This document shows, piece by piece, positions 12,082 through 22,600 of a stretch of 64,000 nt of DNA (the first letter of the stretch is position 1; each line of letters begins with the position of its first letter). The translations under genes were made by a program, and so were the position numbers. The notes beneath the pieces are model-generated. The model was not told the DNA's origin and searched no databases. It saw only the letters and a list, made by a program, of their open reading frames with translations. Origin of the DNA: Bursaphelenchus xylophilus (lineage: Eukaryota; Nematoda; Chromadorea; Rhabditida; Aphelenchoididae); contig CAJFCV020000006.1 in NCBI GenBank assembly GCA_904066235.2, forward strand, positions 6,634,001 through 6,698,000, given 5' to 3'.

Positions 12082-12738
12082 TTAGTAATTGGTCTTCTTG
12101 AAGTAGTCGGCCAGGTCCCCTGATACTTTGCTGCACTGTTCTGGACGCACGTTGGCATCGTATAGGGCAATGATGAAAGCTAAAATACGATTCTGAGTGG
12201 CCAGTCGTAAAATCGGTAGTCAGAAATAAGTATTCCAGTACTCTCATAAAGCAGATGACCATAAAAAATGACAATGGTTGTGAGTCATAAATGAATTTTA
12301 AAAAACGAAATTTTGGCCAAATCTCTACAGTGCTTAACCTACCAGTCAGGGTTTTGTACAAGAAGAATCCATCGGCGGCCTTCTTCCCAATAACCCTCTC
12401 ATCATCGGCTTGAAGAACGAAGAACTTCTGACCTTCAAACCTCAATCCATTGGCCAGAGCCGCTCCAGGGTCAGAGAAGGCTTTGGCGGCGGTCGCAGCC
12501 TCCGCTCCGTCCAACTTAAGTAATTTAATAGCAATTCAGAAAAATTGAATTAAAAGTGACAACAAGAATTTTCTTTTATACACTGCGTGAAAAGAGAATG
12601 ACGTCATAATGACTCTAGCAATCTTACATTGAAATTGGCCGATTTTGCCCATATAGAGCCATCCAATCCACAAATGGCAGCCTTGGCCACATTACCAGTG
12701 CCCACCAAGTTATTATCGACCAGATCTTGCCAGGACAT
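12082..12738 (-). CDS. pfn: Profilin
   Basis: Small cytosolic protein that binds actin monomers, poly-proline and phosphoinositides and feeds actin to formins. Three exons (12738-12628, 12514-12343, 12179-12082) give 126 aa, exactly the family size. It starts MSWQDLVDNNLVGTGNVAKA, the profilin N-terminal helix, followed by AAICGLDGSIWAKS. The middle exon holds the actin-binding strand region (GLRFEGQKFFVLQADDERVI, then GKKAADGFFLYKTLT). The last exon gives FIIALYDANVRPEQCSKVSG and the C-terminal helix LADYFKKTNY. C. elegans has three profilins; which one this matches cannot be told here. Confidence 0.95.
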
Positions 12739-13234
12739 ACTCGATAGAGCTCGGATCAGAGGAACTGGTCAGAAAAGCGGACCGGATTGAAGAAGAGGAG
12801 GGGAAGGAGGGACGGGGACGAGGAGGTGGACTCGGCCCAGCAGCTGTCCTATCTCCTTGATCTGATGGGATCACTCGAAGAACATCTCTCTCTCTCTTTC
12901 TTCGCCTTTGTTTCTCGCCTCCGGGCTCTTCTGTGGCATCGAACGGAGTTGCTGTGAGGGCGGCTGATTCACCCAAATTTTAAAAAACAATACATAAGCG
13001 TTTATTTTCTGGCAATTTAACAAATATTATAAATGTGCCGTAGAAGTATCGCTGGTAAACTGCACAGAGGTATGCAGAAATTGCGAAAAAAGGAAGGTGA
13101 TGATATTTTGAGCAGGAATTTGAAAGCCATCGAAAGAGACCCTCAACCGGGAAAATGAAGGTGGTAAGGTAGCCAATTGCGAGGATGTCGAAAATGACAT
13201 CCATTTTTTCTGTATTTGCTTTTTTTCTTTGGTA
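12739..13234. promoter_or_regulatory. Profilin upstream region with a CT-rich tract
   Basis: Presumed profilin promoter and 5' UTR. A pyrimidine-rich run lies near 12889-12905 (CTCTCTCTCTTTC). Minus-strand open frames here (12713-12976 and 12980-13204) lack homology or splice support and are not called. Confidence 0.4.
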
Positions 13235-13658
13235 CTGTTAAGTAGTAATTTTTTAATTTTTCTCTAGAAATACTAGATTTAGGGGGTTTCGAGTGTTGGT
13301 TTCAAAAATCATGTTAATTTTTTCTGATTTTTACTTTTTTCTTAAGTAGTACTGTTAAATTAAAAACGATTTTTTGGTTTCCTAAAAAATTTGTAGGCTA
13401 CGTGACTGATCAGTGGTTCAGCATAGAAAAAAAGTAAATTTAACAAGGAAAGTACTTTTATGGGGGCTCCTACTTTTTGACGGCACATATCTCAAAAAAT
13501 CAGAAAAAATGTGCTGATCAAGGATATATTATATAAATCTTAGCTGCCCATTTTAGGCTTTTATGGGTGAAAATGCCCAAAAACTGGCTTAATTTCCCTG
13601 CAAAAGGCGCGGGCATTCGAAACGATAAAAAGCGCAGTCGGTCTCTTCCTTCGGAAGA

Positions 13659-13735
13659 GAGCGGTGTGGCCGAGTGGTTAGTGCCGTAGCTTGGGAATCA
13701 AGAGGGAGGACGCCGCACGGGTTCGATTTCTCTTT
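13659..13735 (+). pseudogene. tRNA-like sequence (class II, Ser-like) inside B1
   Basis: The block contains a good box A (TGGCCGAGTGGTTAGTGCC) and a box B-like GGGTTCGATTTC about 45 bases downstream, the spacing of a class II tRNA such as Ser or Leu. The T stem and acceptor stem do not pair well, so it looks like a tRNA-derived (SINE-type) segment rather than a working tRNA gene. The homologous block in B2 lies at 40222-40297 on the other strand. Confidence 0.55.
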
Positions 13736-13901
13736 TGGGCTGAATCAACAATTTTTGAAGTTGAAGGTCGGAAAAATAAATTTTTGGGCTAAGACTGATT
13801 TATTACGTCTTAGAAACTCAATAAATATCATTTTAAGCCAGAATAAAAATTGTAAACCTGTGAAAAATTAAGCGAAAAGGGATTTATATAGGACTTTAAG
13901 T

Positions 13902-16756
13902 CAGACATGGCAATCGGGCCGGGCTTTTTGCCCCCCGGGGCCCGAAGCCCGGCCCGGTAAAATGTAGGCCCGGCCCGGCCCGTTTTCAGGATTTTTGAAG
14001 CCCGGCCCGGCCCGGCCCGTTTTGAAAAAAAATTTTCGAGGCCCGGCCCGGCCCGGCCCGGTGAGGTTTCGAGGCCCGGCCCGGCCCGGCCCGGTAATTT
14101 TTCAAAATTAAAAAAAAAGTTTCCCGCCGTTTTGGCATCAGCTTGGCATTGTGTTTTTTTACCGTATTCAAGCTAGCGAGGCAAAAAACAACCTCATGCC
14201 GTTGCTAGCAGTACTTTTGTGAGCCTAAATACGTTTTAAAAATTAAAAATCTTAAGGATTCCATCTGATTGTCATGGATAACATAATTTCTCCTCTCAAC
14301 TTTATTCCTTTGATTTCTCCGGGATTCCAACGACTGATTCTGCAATCAAATAGCATACCTGGAGGTTCTCATTTATTATTACGACGCTCATGCCGGTGGT
14401 TCAATTTTTGATCTTCCAAAAAATCAAATAATCATCAAAAATCACAAAAATGGTTAACAATGATGACTATTATTTTTAAATCGTGAATCTTTTTGTGTTC
14501 TTAGATTCCCATTGTATTTTCAACGTGACAAGACCTTTTACCCCGCCCAATTTGCCCTAGCTCGGAAGAAATCATCATGAATAATATCGGGAAAAAGTCA
14601 GAAAATCGTCAAAAAATCATTATCACACTTCAGTATTACTTCTAATTCACACATATTCTCATTCCCCAAGGGCTGATGGACATTCTCCACTAAAAATATA
14701 ATAAAAAATTTTATTTTTCTACCGTAATCCACCTACTACGGTAATTCACAGTAAGATGGACGGAGAGATTTGAAAATTTGCACAGAGAATCCGCATGTCG
14801 TGAAACATAATTCCGCCAAGTTTCAGTCAAATCCACCGACCGGTTCCAGAGTTATAGCAGATTATTTTTTCCCAAAACTCCTTTTTTGAACCTCCAAAAT
14901 CGCTTTTTCAACCCTATAGTAACTGCTGGGCATTTTTTGGATGCCATATCTCAAGTCTAAATTGACCGATTTTTGATTTTTAAAAAGTATTTTGACTAAT
15001 TCGAGTACTGCGAGCAACCTTATGACGTTAGTTTTTGGCCTCGTGGGTCACATATGGCCGAAAACACAATGCCAAAATATTGCCAAAATGGCGGGAAACG
15101 GTGTTTTTTATCGAATTTGAACGGATTTTTGTGTGTTGTGGCTTTAGTATATACTCAAGATGTTATGCTTTAAAAATTATATTTTTCATGGCATGTTGAG
15201 GGTGTTTCACGCCAAAAGTTTTAATCTCATATTTATTATCAGAAAGTGGAACATCTGACCACAGTAATGCGTGAAAAATAAAAAAACAACGCAATATTGC
15301 TGCACAGGCACTTCTCAAACTATTCTAATCATGGAACCGTCACGATCCGTTCAAAAAACAACTTTCCCGCCATTTTGGCAATATTTTGGCATTGTGTTTT
15401 CGGCCACATGTGACTCACTAGGCCAAAAACTAACGTCATAAGGTTGCTCGCAGTACTCGAATTAGTCAAAATACTTTTTAAAAATCAAAAATCGGTCAAC
15501 TTAGACTTGAAATATGGCATCCAAAAAATGCCCAGCAGTTACTATAGGGTTGAAAAAGCGATTTTGGAGGTTCAAAAAAGGAGTTTTGGGAAAAAATAAT
15601 CTGCTATAACTCTGGAACCGGTCGATGAATTTGAATGAAACTTAACAGAATCTTTTGTCAGGATGGAAGAATACACCATGCAAAATTTGAAGCATTTTCA
15701 ACCCTAATGAAATATTTTACTGTAGTAAGTGGATTACGGTAGAAAAATTGTAATTCCAATTTTTAGTGTAAGATGTATGGAATTCCTCAAGGAGATAGAA
15801 TATGTGCGATTCAGAACATATATTCAAGTGTAAAATGGAAATTTTGACGTTTTTTAGATTTTCGTTCGATATTATCCATGATGATTTTATCTTAACTAGG
15901 ACAAATTCGGGATCGTAGAGACCGTTGAGGTATTGGAAACATATTATTACAATGAAAGAAGTATAAGCATTGAAGATTCGGATCTCGTAATCGTAATTTT
16001 CAAACATTTTCATGATTTTTGATAAAAACATGACTTTTTTGAAGGTCGAAAATTGAACCATAGGTATACCTGTCAGGAGTATAACCTAAAAACGTCGTCT
16101 GGGTCATTTAATTGTTAAATCCATCGTCGTAATTCAGGAGAAACCAAAGAAGAAAAGTTTAGAGGAGAAATTATATTATCCATGACAATCAGATGAAATC
16201 CTTGAATTAATCGGGGTTGAGGGTCCTATTTGGGGGCTCCTGAACACCTACGGCAAAGAACCAAGCGCTACAGTCATGATCAATCATGATTAGACTATTA
16301 GAAACATGTATATTTAATATTAAAAAATAGTTTAGGTAAAATTAGTGTTGAAAATTGTGTAAAATTAGCCAAACTGGACGAAAATTAAAGTTTTAAAAGT
16401 TTTTTCAGGTTATTTTATTGTTTCTAGCAAAGTTTTTAACAATAAAAAACGTTTATCACCTTCTCAGAGCTAAAAACTCAACTTGTAACACGATGCCAAA
16501 ATACGAAATTGGCATCCCAATTTTTCGTTTCAAGACAAAAAAAAAATTTTTTTCAACCGGGCCTCGGGCTTTTTTTGGCACCCTTGGGCCCGAAGCCTGG
16601 GCCCGAAAAAAAACGTCGAGCCCGGAGCCCGGCCCGATGAAATGTAGGCCCGGCCCGGCCCGTTTTCAAAATTTCCAAAGCCCGGCCCGGCCCGGCCCGA
16701 ACGGGCCAGGCCGGGCCGGGCCGGGCCGGGCCGGCCCGGCCCGGTTGCCATGTCTG
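13902..16756. mobile_element. Family C element, copy C2 (hAT-like) nested in B1
   Basis: Inverted ends CAGACATGGCAA / TTGCCATGTCTG, with GGCCCGG arrays just inside both ends (13915-14100 and 16550-16745). The 8-base direct repeats CTTTAAGT at 13894-13901 and 16757-16764 mark its insertion. The family B2 copy keeps the unoccupied site (reverse complement GGACTTTAAGTCAACTTCCG near 40055-40075), a clean empty-site control. CAG-ended inverted repeats and an 8-base duplication are hAT features. No transposase is present. Confidence 0.88.
14250..16220. repeat. Long palindrome inside C2
   Basis: Arms of about 1 kb face each other around 15235. The outer part pairs GATTCCATCTGATTGTCATG (from about 14256) with its complement near 16180-16200. 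The inner part pairs TTCTACCGTAATCCAC (about 14718) with GTGGATTACGGTAGAA (about 15730). The inner arms also share a block with GCCAAAATATTGCCAAAATGG or its complement. No protein gene is seen. Confidence 0.8.
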
Positions 16757-17111
16757 CTTTAAGTCAACTTCCGATTGAGTTTTCACCCCTTAAATCCTAA
16801 AATGGGCAGCTAAGATTTATATATCCTTGATCAGCACATTTTTTCTGATTTTTTGGGATATGTCCCGTCAAAAAGTAGGAGCCCCCATAAAAGTACTTTC
16901 CTTGTAAGACAATTGAAATCAGCACCCTTGAGAACCCCTAAATCGAATATTTTTAGGAAAAATTCCAAAAATTACTTTCGACACTACTGATCAAGAAAAA
17001 AGTCAAATTAGAAAAAAATAAAAATGATTTTTGATATCTACGCCATCGATTACCCTCTTTTTTACATTTTCGAGCAAAGGTAGGAAACCCAGGAACTTTC
17101 GGCGCTACGCC

Positions 17112-17592
17112 GTTTCGGGTCAGGGACAACTCGGGTCGCGACAGGTCGGGTCAACGACATTTCGGGTCAACGATACCGTTTAATACTTTCGTTTCGGGAC
17201 TGGGAAAAAAGAATTTTTTGGTTAATTTGAAAAAATTTTTGAAACGTTTTCGCTTTGGGACTGGGGAAAGGATTCTTTGGAGAATTGAGGTTTATTTTTA
17301 CATTTTTTAGGAAAATAGTGTTCATAAGCAAAGAGCAAATAAGAAAATCGTATCCATTGTTTATGTTTTTAACTGGAAGCGCGGGATTTAAACACAGACA
17401 GTGCCAGAGAGTGGAGTAAGAAGGTAGTCGTAAATCGTATGCAAATAAAAGCGAGCTCATTTTAAAAATTTGTTCAAATTCTTCAAAAAATTCTTCTCCC
17501 AAGTCCCGAAGCGAAAATGTTAAACGGTATGGTTGACCCGAAATGTCATTGACCCGAGCTGTCGCGACCCGAGCTGTCCCTGACCCGAAATG
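17112..17592. repeat. Family G inverted-repeat element with GGGTCA-rich ends
   Basis: Arms of about 70 bases (17112-17181 and 17522-17592) read TTTCGGGTCAGGGACAACTC and inverse, built on repeated GGGTC/GACCC words. The roughly 340-base interior contains a block (about 17330-17460) that recurs at 62470-62600, beside the third copy of family L, so G ends appear to have formed or inserted around an older repeat. No coding capacity. Confidence 0.7.
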
Positions 17593-17719
17593 TCGGGACG
17601 CGGAATTTTCTTGTATTCACAAAAAGTTTATTTTCCCATCATCAAACCCCAAGAAGAGAAGGCCTCCCCCCCCCCGGGGCGTCTCGAAAAGTCAATCGTA
17701 ATAAAAAAGATTCTTTCCG

Positions 17720-19526
17720 ATGTCTTCTTCCATCGACGAACCGACCACTTTGTGGATTCGATCTTTGGTAAACCAAGATCGATTCGAATGGGATCGTCGG
17801 CCCATCAAAGATCTCATCTACCGGCTTTTGGATGACGTCACTTCTTATGATTTCCAATTAATTTTTATGGCCATATTGGTTTACGATAGAGCTCAAGTGT
17901 TTCAAATATTCTTGGAGTAAGTCTCAAACACAGAATAAAATAATATTATTCGTACAATTAGTTGTGGTTTACTAAAACAGATAGAGGCCGATGAAGAGCC
18001 AGTGTTGTATAAAGTAATCCAAAACAAAGCTCACAAATGTCTGAAGGCTCTGATACGGCATCTAGAGCCGGAGAATTCAATCTCGGCGATTCTCCAGCTC
18101 TATCAGAATACAACGGCAGTGCATTTGGCTGCTCATATTGGAGCTCCGAAGATATTAAAGGTAAGGTATTAGGTGCCCTTTAAGACGATTAGGTTCTCTT
18201 CGAGACTGTGAAGGATGAGATCAATGACCTGATGTCGGATCTGTATCAAAGAAGTCCTCTTCATTATGCTGCCATCTCGGGTTCTTGTCACTGTGTTGAG
18301 GAATGCTTGGATTTTGGGTTCGCCGTTGACAAGAAAGATAAATTCCATCAAACTCCCCTTATGTTCGCCATATTTCGGGCGGAACGTAATACCGTTATTT
18401 TATTATGCAGATTTGAAATTTAGCTGAGATTATCAGACTTTTGGTTCGAAAGAAGCCGGCTTCGGTCTCGGTTCGAAACAAATTCAATGGCATGTCTGTT
18501 CTCCACTTGGCTGTCTTGGCCAACAACATTGAGGGACTTAAGATTATATTGGAGGTTGCACCAAAGCAATTGCTCGATGTAAGAAGTGTAACGTAACATG
18601 TCATCTGTTCAGCAATTGGATGAAAGCACAAGAACTCCTCTTCATTATGCTGCCTTATACGACCGAAAGGAATGCGTAGAATTGCTGCTCAAGAATGGAG
18701 CCAACAAAAACGTGACCGACAAAAACTATGCTTATCCTGCACATTATGCGGCCCAACATAGCTTGGGGAGTCTGAAACTGTTGACACAAGGAGTTAAAGA
18801 GGTAATCAAGTCGTTTGACAATAGTTTTCTTCAGGATTTAAGTGATGACAAAGGTCGAACTACATTCATGTGGGCTGTTTTGGCCAAGAATGATGAAATA
18901 GTAAAGGCCTACCTTAATCGAGAGATAGGTATAAACGTGGATCCAAACTCGGCTGACATCTACAAAAAGACCGCATTGCATCTGGCAGCACACAAAGGGT
19001 CCTTCCAGATATGCAAACAACTCATTAATGCTGACAGACCTTGGAGTATTACGGTAGACCATCAATAATAAAGTAATCTTCGTTTAGCAAGAGGACTGTA
19101 AACTGGCTACTCCAGTCCATTTGGCGGCAGGAGGCGGGCACAATCATATATTGGACTTGTTTCGATTATCGGCGGATATTGACATTCAGAACAGTGAGAA
19201 AACGTGAGTAATCGTTCAAAACGACAAGTTCTTGCAGAACCCCATTATTTTATGCCTGTTTGGGGGGAATGTCACATACCGTCCAAGTTTTGGTAGAGAC
19301 TTACAAGGCCAATGTGAATCACAAGAATTACATCGACCAAACCCCTCTCCACTGTGCGGTCTTTTCTGGATCTCTGCCATGTGTAAAGACTCTACTTGAC
19401 CTTAACGCTGACATCCATGCCAGAAATATCAAACAGAAGACCCCTGTAGATCTTGCCGAAGAACTCAACCAAAAACTCATAATCGAACATTTCGCGGCCC
19501 GGATTAAATATGAGATGCAAATATAA
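17720..19526 (+). CDS. mlt-4: Ankyrin-repeat protein resembling inversin (MLT-4-like)
   Basis: Eight exons keep frame: 17720-17916, 17962-18160, 18193-18385, 18424-18578, 18613-18801, 18835-19053, 19088-19203, 19238-19526, about 518 aa made almost wholly of ankyrin repeats (TAVHLAAHIGAP, SPLHYAAISGSC, TPLHYAALYDRKEC, TALHLAAHKGSF, TPVHLAAGGGHNH, TPLHCAVFSGSL). The segment DDKGRTTFMWAVLAKNDEIV followed by a TALHLAA repeat closely parallels the GRTSFMWA block of vertebrate inversin. In C. elegans the inversin orthologue MLT-4 works with NEKL kinases and MLT-2/MLT-3 in moulting and endocytosis. Unlike inversin there is no IQ motif or long C-terminal tail. Introns of 38 and 33 bases (18386-18423, 18802-18834) are unusually short; the 33-base one is in frame and could be retained. 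The ankyrin call is firm, the orthology likely but unproved. Confidence 0.75.
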
Positions 19527-19688
19527 TCTAATCTTTCTTATCGTTCTTATCAACCACTCTGTCATTTTCTTTTCAAATTCATTTATATTACCCTAGCCAG
19601 TATAAATGAGAGAGGTGCCACAAGTCGTGAACGGTAACTGTGAAGTCGTTCATTGCTCGTGGTTCCCCTCTTATACATACATAATAAG

Positions 19689-22600
19689 TTAAGGTTCATT
19701 ACTACTACCCGCTTGTGGTTCCTGAGATTTCTTTGCGTTGGATCGGATGATTGAAGCCACTTTTCCTAGAAATAGTGCTCGAATAAAATGATTACACCTA
19801 CTTCGTTCCGTCTCGTCCAACAGCATGAGATCCTTGAGGGTTAACTTATTTACATCTTCAGCCTTCATCATATTTACATCAAAGAGAGCGTTGCTGGTTC
19901 TAGCCCATCTAGGAGTGTAAGACCGGGCCACTGAAGGAGCAGCCCGGATGGTCATCGACTCTCCCAAAATAACATGACCAAGGGTTCCAGGCTGAGTTTT
20001 GAAGTTCTTTCTCCGAGCTTTCACCGCCTTCCTTGGACTTTCGAGAACATCTTTCCTTGAAAGTTTTGGGTTAAAATAATCCGGACAAGGTCTTCCGTGG
20101 TTTAATTCCTTGAGTAAACCATCATTGGGGTCTTTATCAAACAATCCTGGATCTGGGTCCACAGTACCCCATTGGTCTGCAACTATTTAAACCACCCTTT
20201 CTTCACTTACAAGCTCGCTCCTTTACCGAGAGCCCTTTGCTTTCCATATTCTTGATCAACTGTGTCCTTCTTTTTGCGTTCATCGCCCTCAGTTTTTCTC
20301 TTAACTCAATTGATTCTCCATTTTCCAAAGACTTCTTCAAAATCATTGGCCATACAAATAACTTAAAAATCCGTGACTAAATACAGGTATCTCTTAATTA
20401 AATTCAATTATTCACTCACCTTTAAGACAAGATATTCCCGCGAACTTGCTATCTGTTCAGAAAGTTTTATGTCAAGAATACCATCACTTAAAGTGTCACT
20501 TGCAATATTACCCTGATCCGGAGCCCTTGTGAATAAACGTGATGCATCCGCCATCAAAGATCTTCTTACTTGTTCCTGAACGAATACCGTAATAGGATTG
20601 TCTTCCAAGGGAATGGTGCGCACGGTCCGTAAGCTTTCAACATGAGACTCCCAAGATGACAGATGTCAATCTACCGGTATGTTAAACATGTTTCTGGACC
20701 ATTCCAAAAGGTTGTCTAGGATCTTGCACATTTTTTCGGGTTTTCAGAAAAGGATGCTAAATTTTCATCTTTTCTTAAAATTCTGCAAGAAAAGTTGAAA
20801 AGACTATTTTTGGATCCCTGCGTCAGGGTATATTTACGACAAAGTCGATTTTGAATTTATTGGTTCAAAATGACTGTAGACACGTGTTTAACAAATGCCC
20901 AGAATATTTTCCCCAAATTCTGACCTGAAGGTATAAATTTTCATAAATTTGCCCTTTTTCGAATTTTATGTCTCACGGCATCTTAAAAAAAAAGACAATG
21001 ACCTCAAATCCTTGACATATCTTGGTGATTGGGCATTCAATTTTTTGAAAACCAAATTCTTAGAATTACTGTAACATAAGTATATCATAACCGATAAAAA
21101 CAGACCGTCCCGAGACCATCCGGCAGGTAGAAAAATAGATGCTTACTAAATTTTACGTGCTCTTTTCAGAATTTGTGGGTCTCATATTGGAAGCTCACGA
21201 ACAGTTCACACCATTCCTTTGTTAGTTACCTTGTAATACAGTAAACAATTTAAAGTAGGTGCAGCCGGAGGGAGAACTGAGGAAAATAAATTCTTCATGT
21301 CCAATGTGTACTTTGCTGGATTCTCAGAAGAATTCGAGATCGCCAAAGAACATCTCTCAACACTCAACTCCTAAAAAAATACAAAGTGTTTCAAGCAACA
21401 TTCCGGGTTTTTTTTGCAAATATCTTTGTGCTCTTTTCCCGATAGCTTCAAGGAGTTCAAAGAGATTCACAAAAACTTTCTGGAAATTGAAGCACCCCGT
21501 ATGTAACTAAAAGATTGATTACCTTTTGTAAGTAATCCACAACCCGGGTTGACGGAATCTCCCTCGGTATTTTGGCGAAGGCTCTCTTTGTCTGAGTGTC
21601 CATTTCTCTGGCCACACAATCGGCCATTTGATTCAGAATAAATCCGCGGCGTTCACACTAGAAGATCATGTTACAGTATGACCCAAGAACATACCTTCGG
21701 CAGTTTATTTACATTATAACAAAACTCATCAGCCATTCTGTCAGACACCGAGTACCTTGTGGGGGCCAAATCTGATATATACATCCCAAAATCAGACCGG
21801 ACGGCATTCCTCTTGCTTGTTCTCCGTCTCTTCTTTGCTGATTTTAATGCCTTATTTACACTGGCTCTTTTTTTGGTCGTAAGTTTTCTACTCAATGTAT
21901 TTTTGTGGAACCATTCGATATCCCTAAACCAATCTTGAATAAATGTCTCGACATACTTCTCATCGACTTCCAAGTTATCAGCCATTAATTGGGAGACTCT
22001 GGCCATCACAGCTTCCTCTTCCTCCTCATCAATCTCCGCATTCTCAAGTCTTCCTTCTCTGTCGTCTCTCTCTTCCAAGAATCTCTCTAACTAAAAGTAG
22101 ACGCTACAAATTACTGTAAAAGGCAACTTACAATCCTCTTCTTATCATCTGGCAAACGTTTTATTTCTTCCATTAACTCATTACTTCCATATTCATTTGG
22201 ATTCTTGGCCAATCTGCACCATCTTCCTTTTCGGGCAATGTAATGATACCCAAACTTATTGCACATTTCAACCTTCATTTGGCCTAAAACAAAAATAATC
22301 TCAAAGAAAGACATACTGTAATCCACATCACATTCTCCATCCTCGCTGACCACGAATGTACCGTATCCCATCCGTTTGTGCAACATAATCCCCCTTTTGT
22401 TCATATTATTTGACAATCGGGCGATCTCTCCGAACTTCTTTATTCGGGCACTGTCATTTCTTTTGGGAACAGACAAACTTTGCCGATTTCCTTGACATTC
22501 CAAGAGAGCCTTAAAAGAATGACGACGACGTTGTTAAACTACTTTCTTCTTACCACAATCTTCCATCTGAGCAATGTCCTCACTCGGTTCTTGATATCAT

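Larger units (their letters stand above)
13444..16904. mobile_element. Family B element, copy B1 (TAA target duplication)
   Basis: Inverted ends begin CAAGGAAAGTACTTTTATGG (left) and are mirrored exactly at the right (CATAAAAGTACTTTCCTTG); similarity extends about 90 bases inward (GGAGCCCCCATAAAAGTAC, CAGCTAAGATTTATATA). It is flanked by TAA at 13441-13443 and 16905-16907. It carries a tRNA-like sequence near its left end, and a 2.85 kb family C element has inserted inside it. Copy B2 (39917-42338) shares the ends and the tRNA-like block. Confidence 0.88.
13235..17060. repeat. Family L inverted repeat split by transposon B1
   Basis: The bases at about 13235-13443 and 16905-17060 are imperfect inverted copies of each other (GTACTGTTAAGTAGT... 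on one side, ACTACTGATCAAG... on the other; both include ATTTAGGGG or its complement). They are separated by the B1 element. A third, uninterrupted copy lies at about 62280-62430, showing that L existed before B1 inserted. Confidence 0.6.

Noticed and set aside
12713..13204. Two minus-strand ORFs upstream of profilin
   Set aside because: One overlaps the CT/GA-rich promoter tract and the other is a hydrophobic frame without homology or splice support.
16418..16786. Gly/Pro/Ala/Arg-rich ORFs on both strands
   Set aside because: Products of the GGCCCGG array at the end of element C2; the same composition appears at every array and in all frames.
21418..21480. Candidate SNAPC4 exon encoding KVFVNLFELLEAIGKRAQRY after a TTTCCAG acceptor
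   Set aside because: No donor ends it in a phase compatible with the next exon; splicing 21523 directly to 21370 keeps frame and explains the gene.
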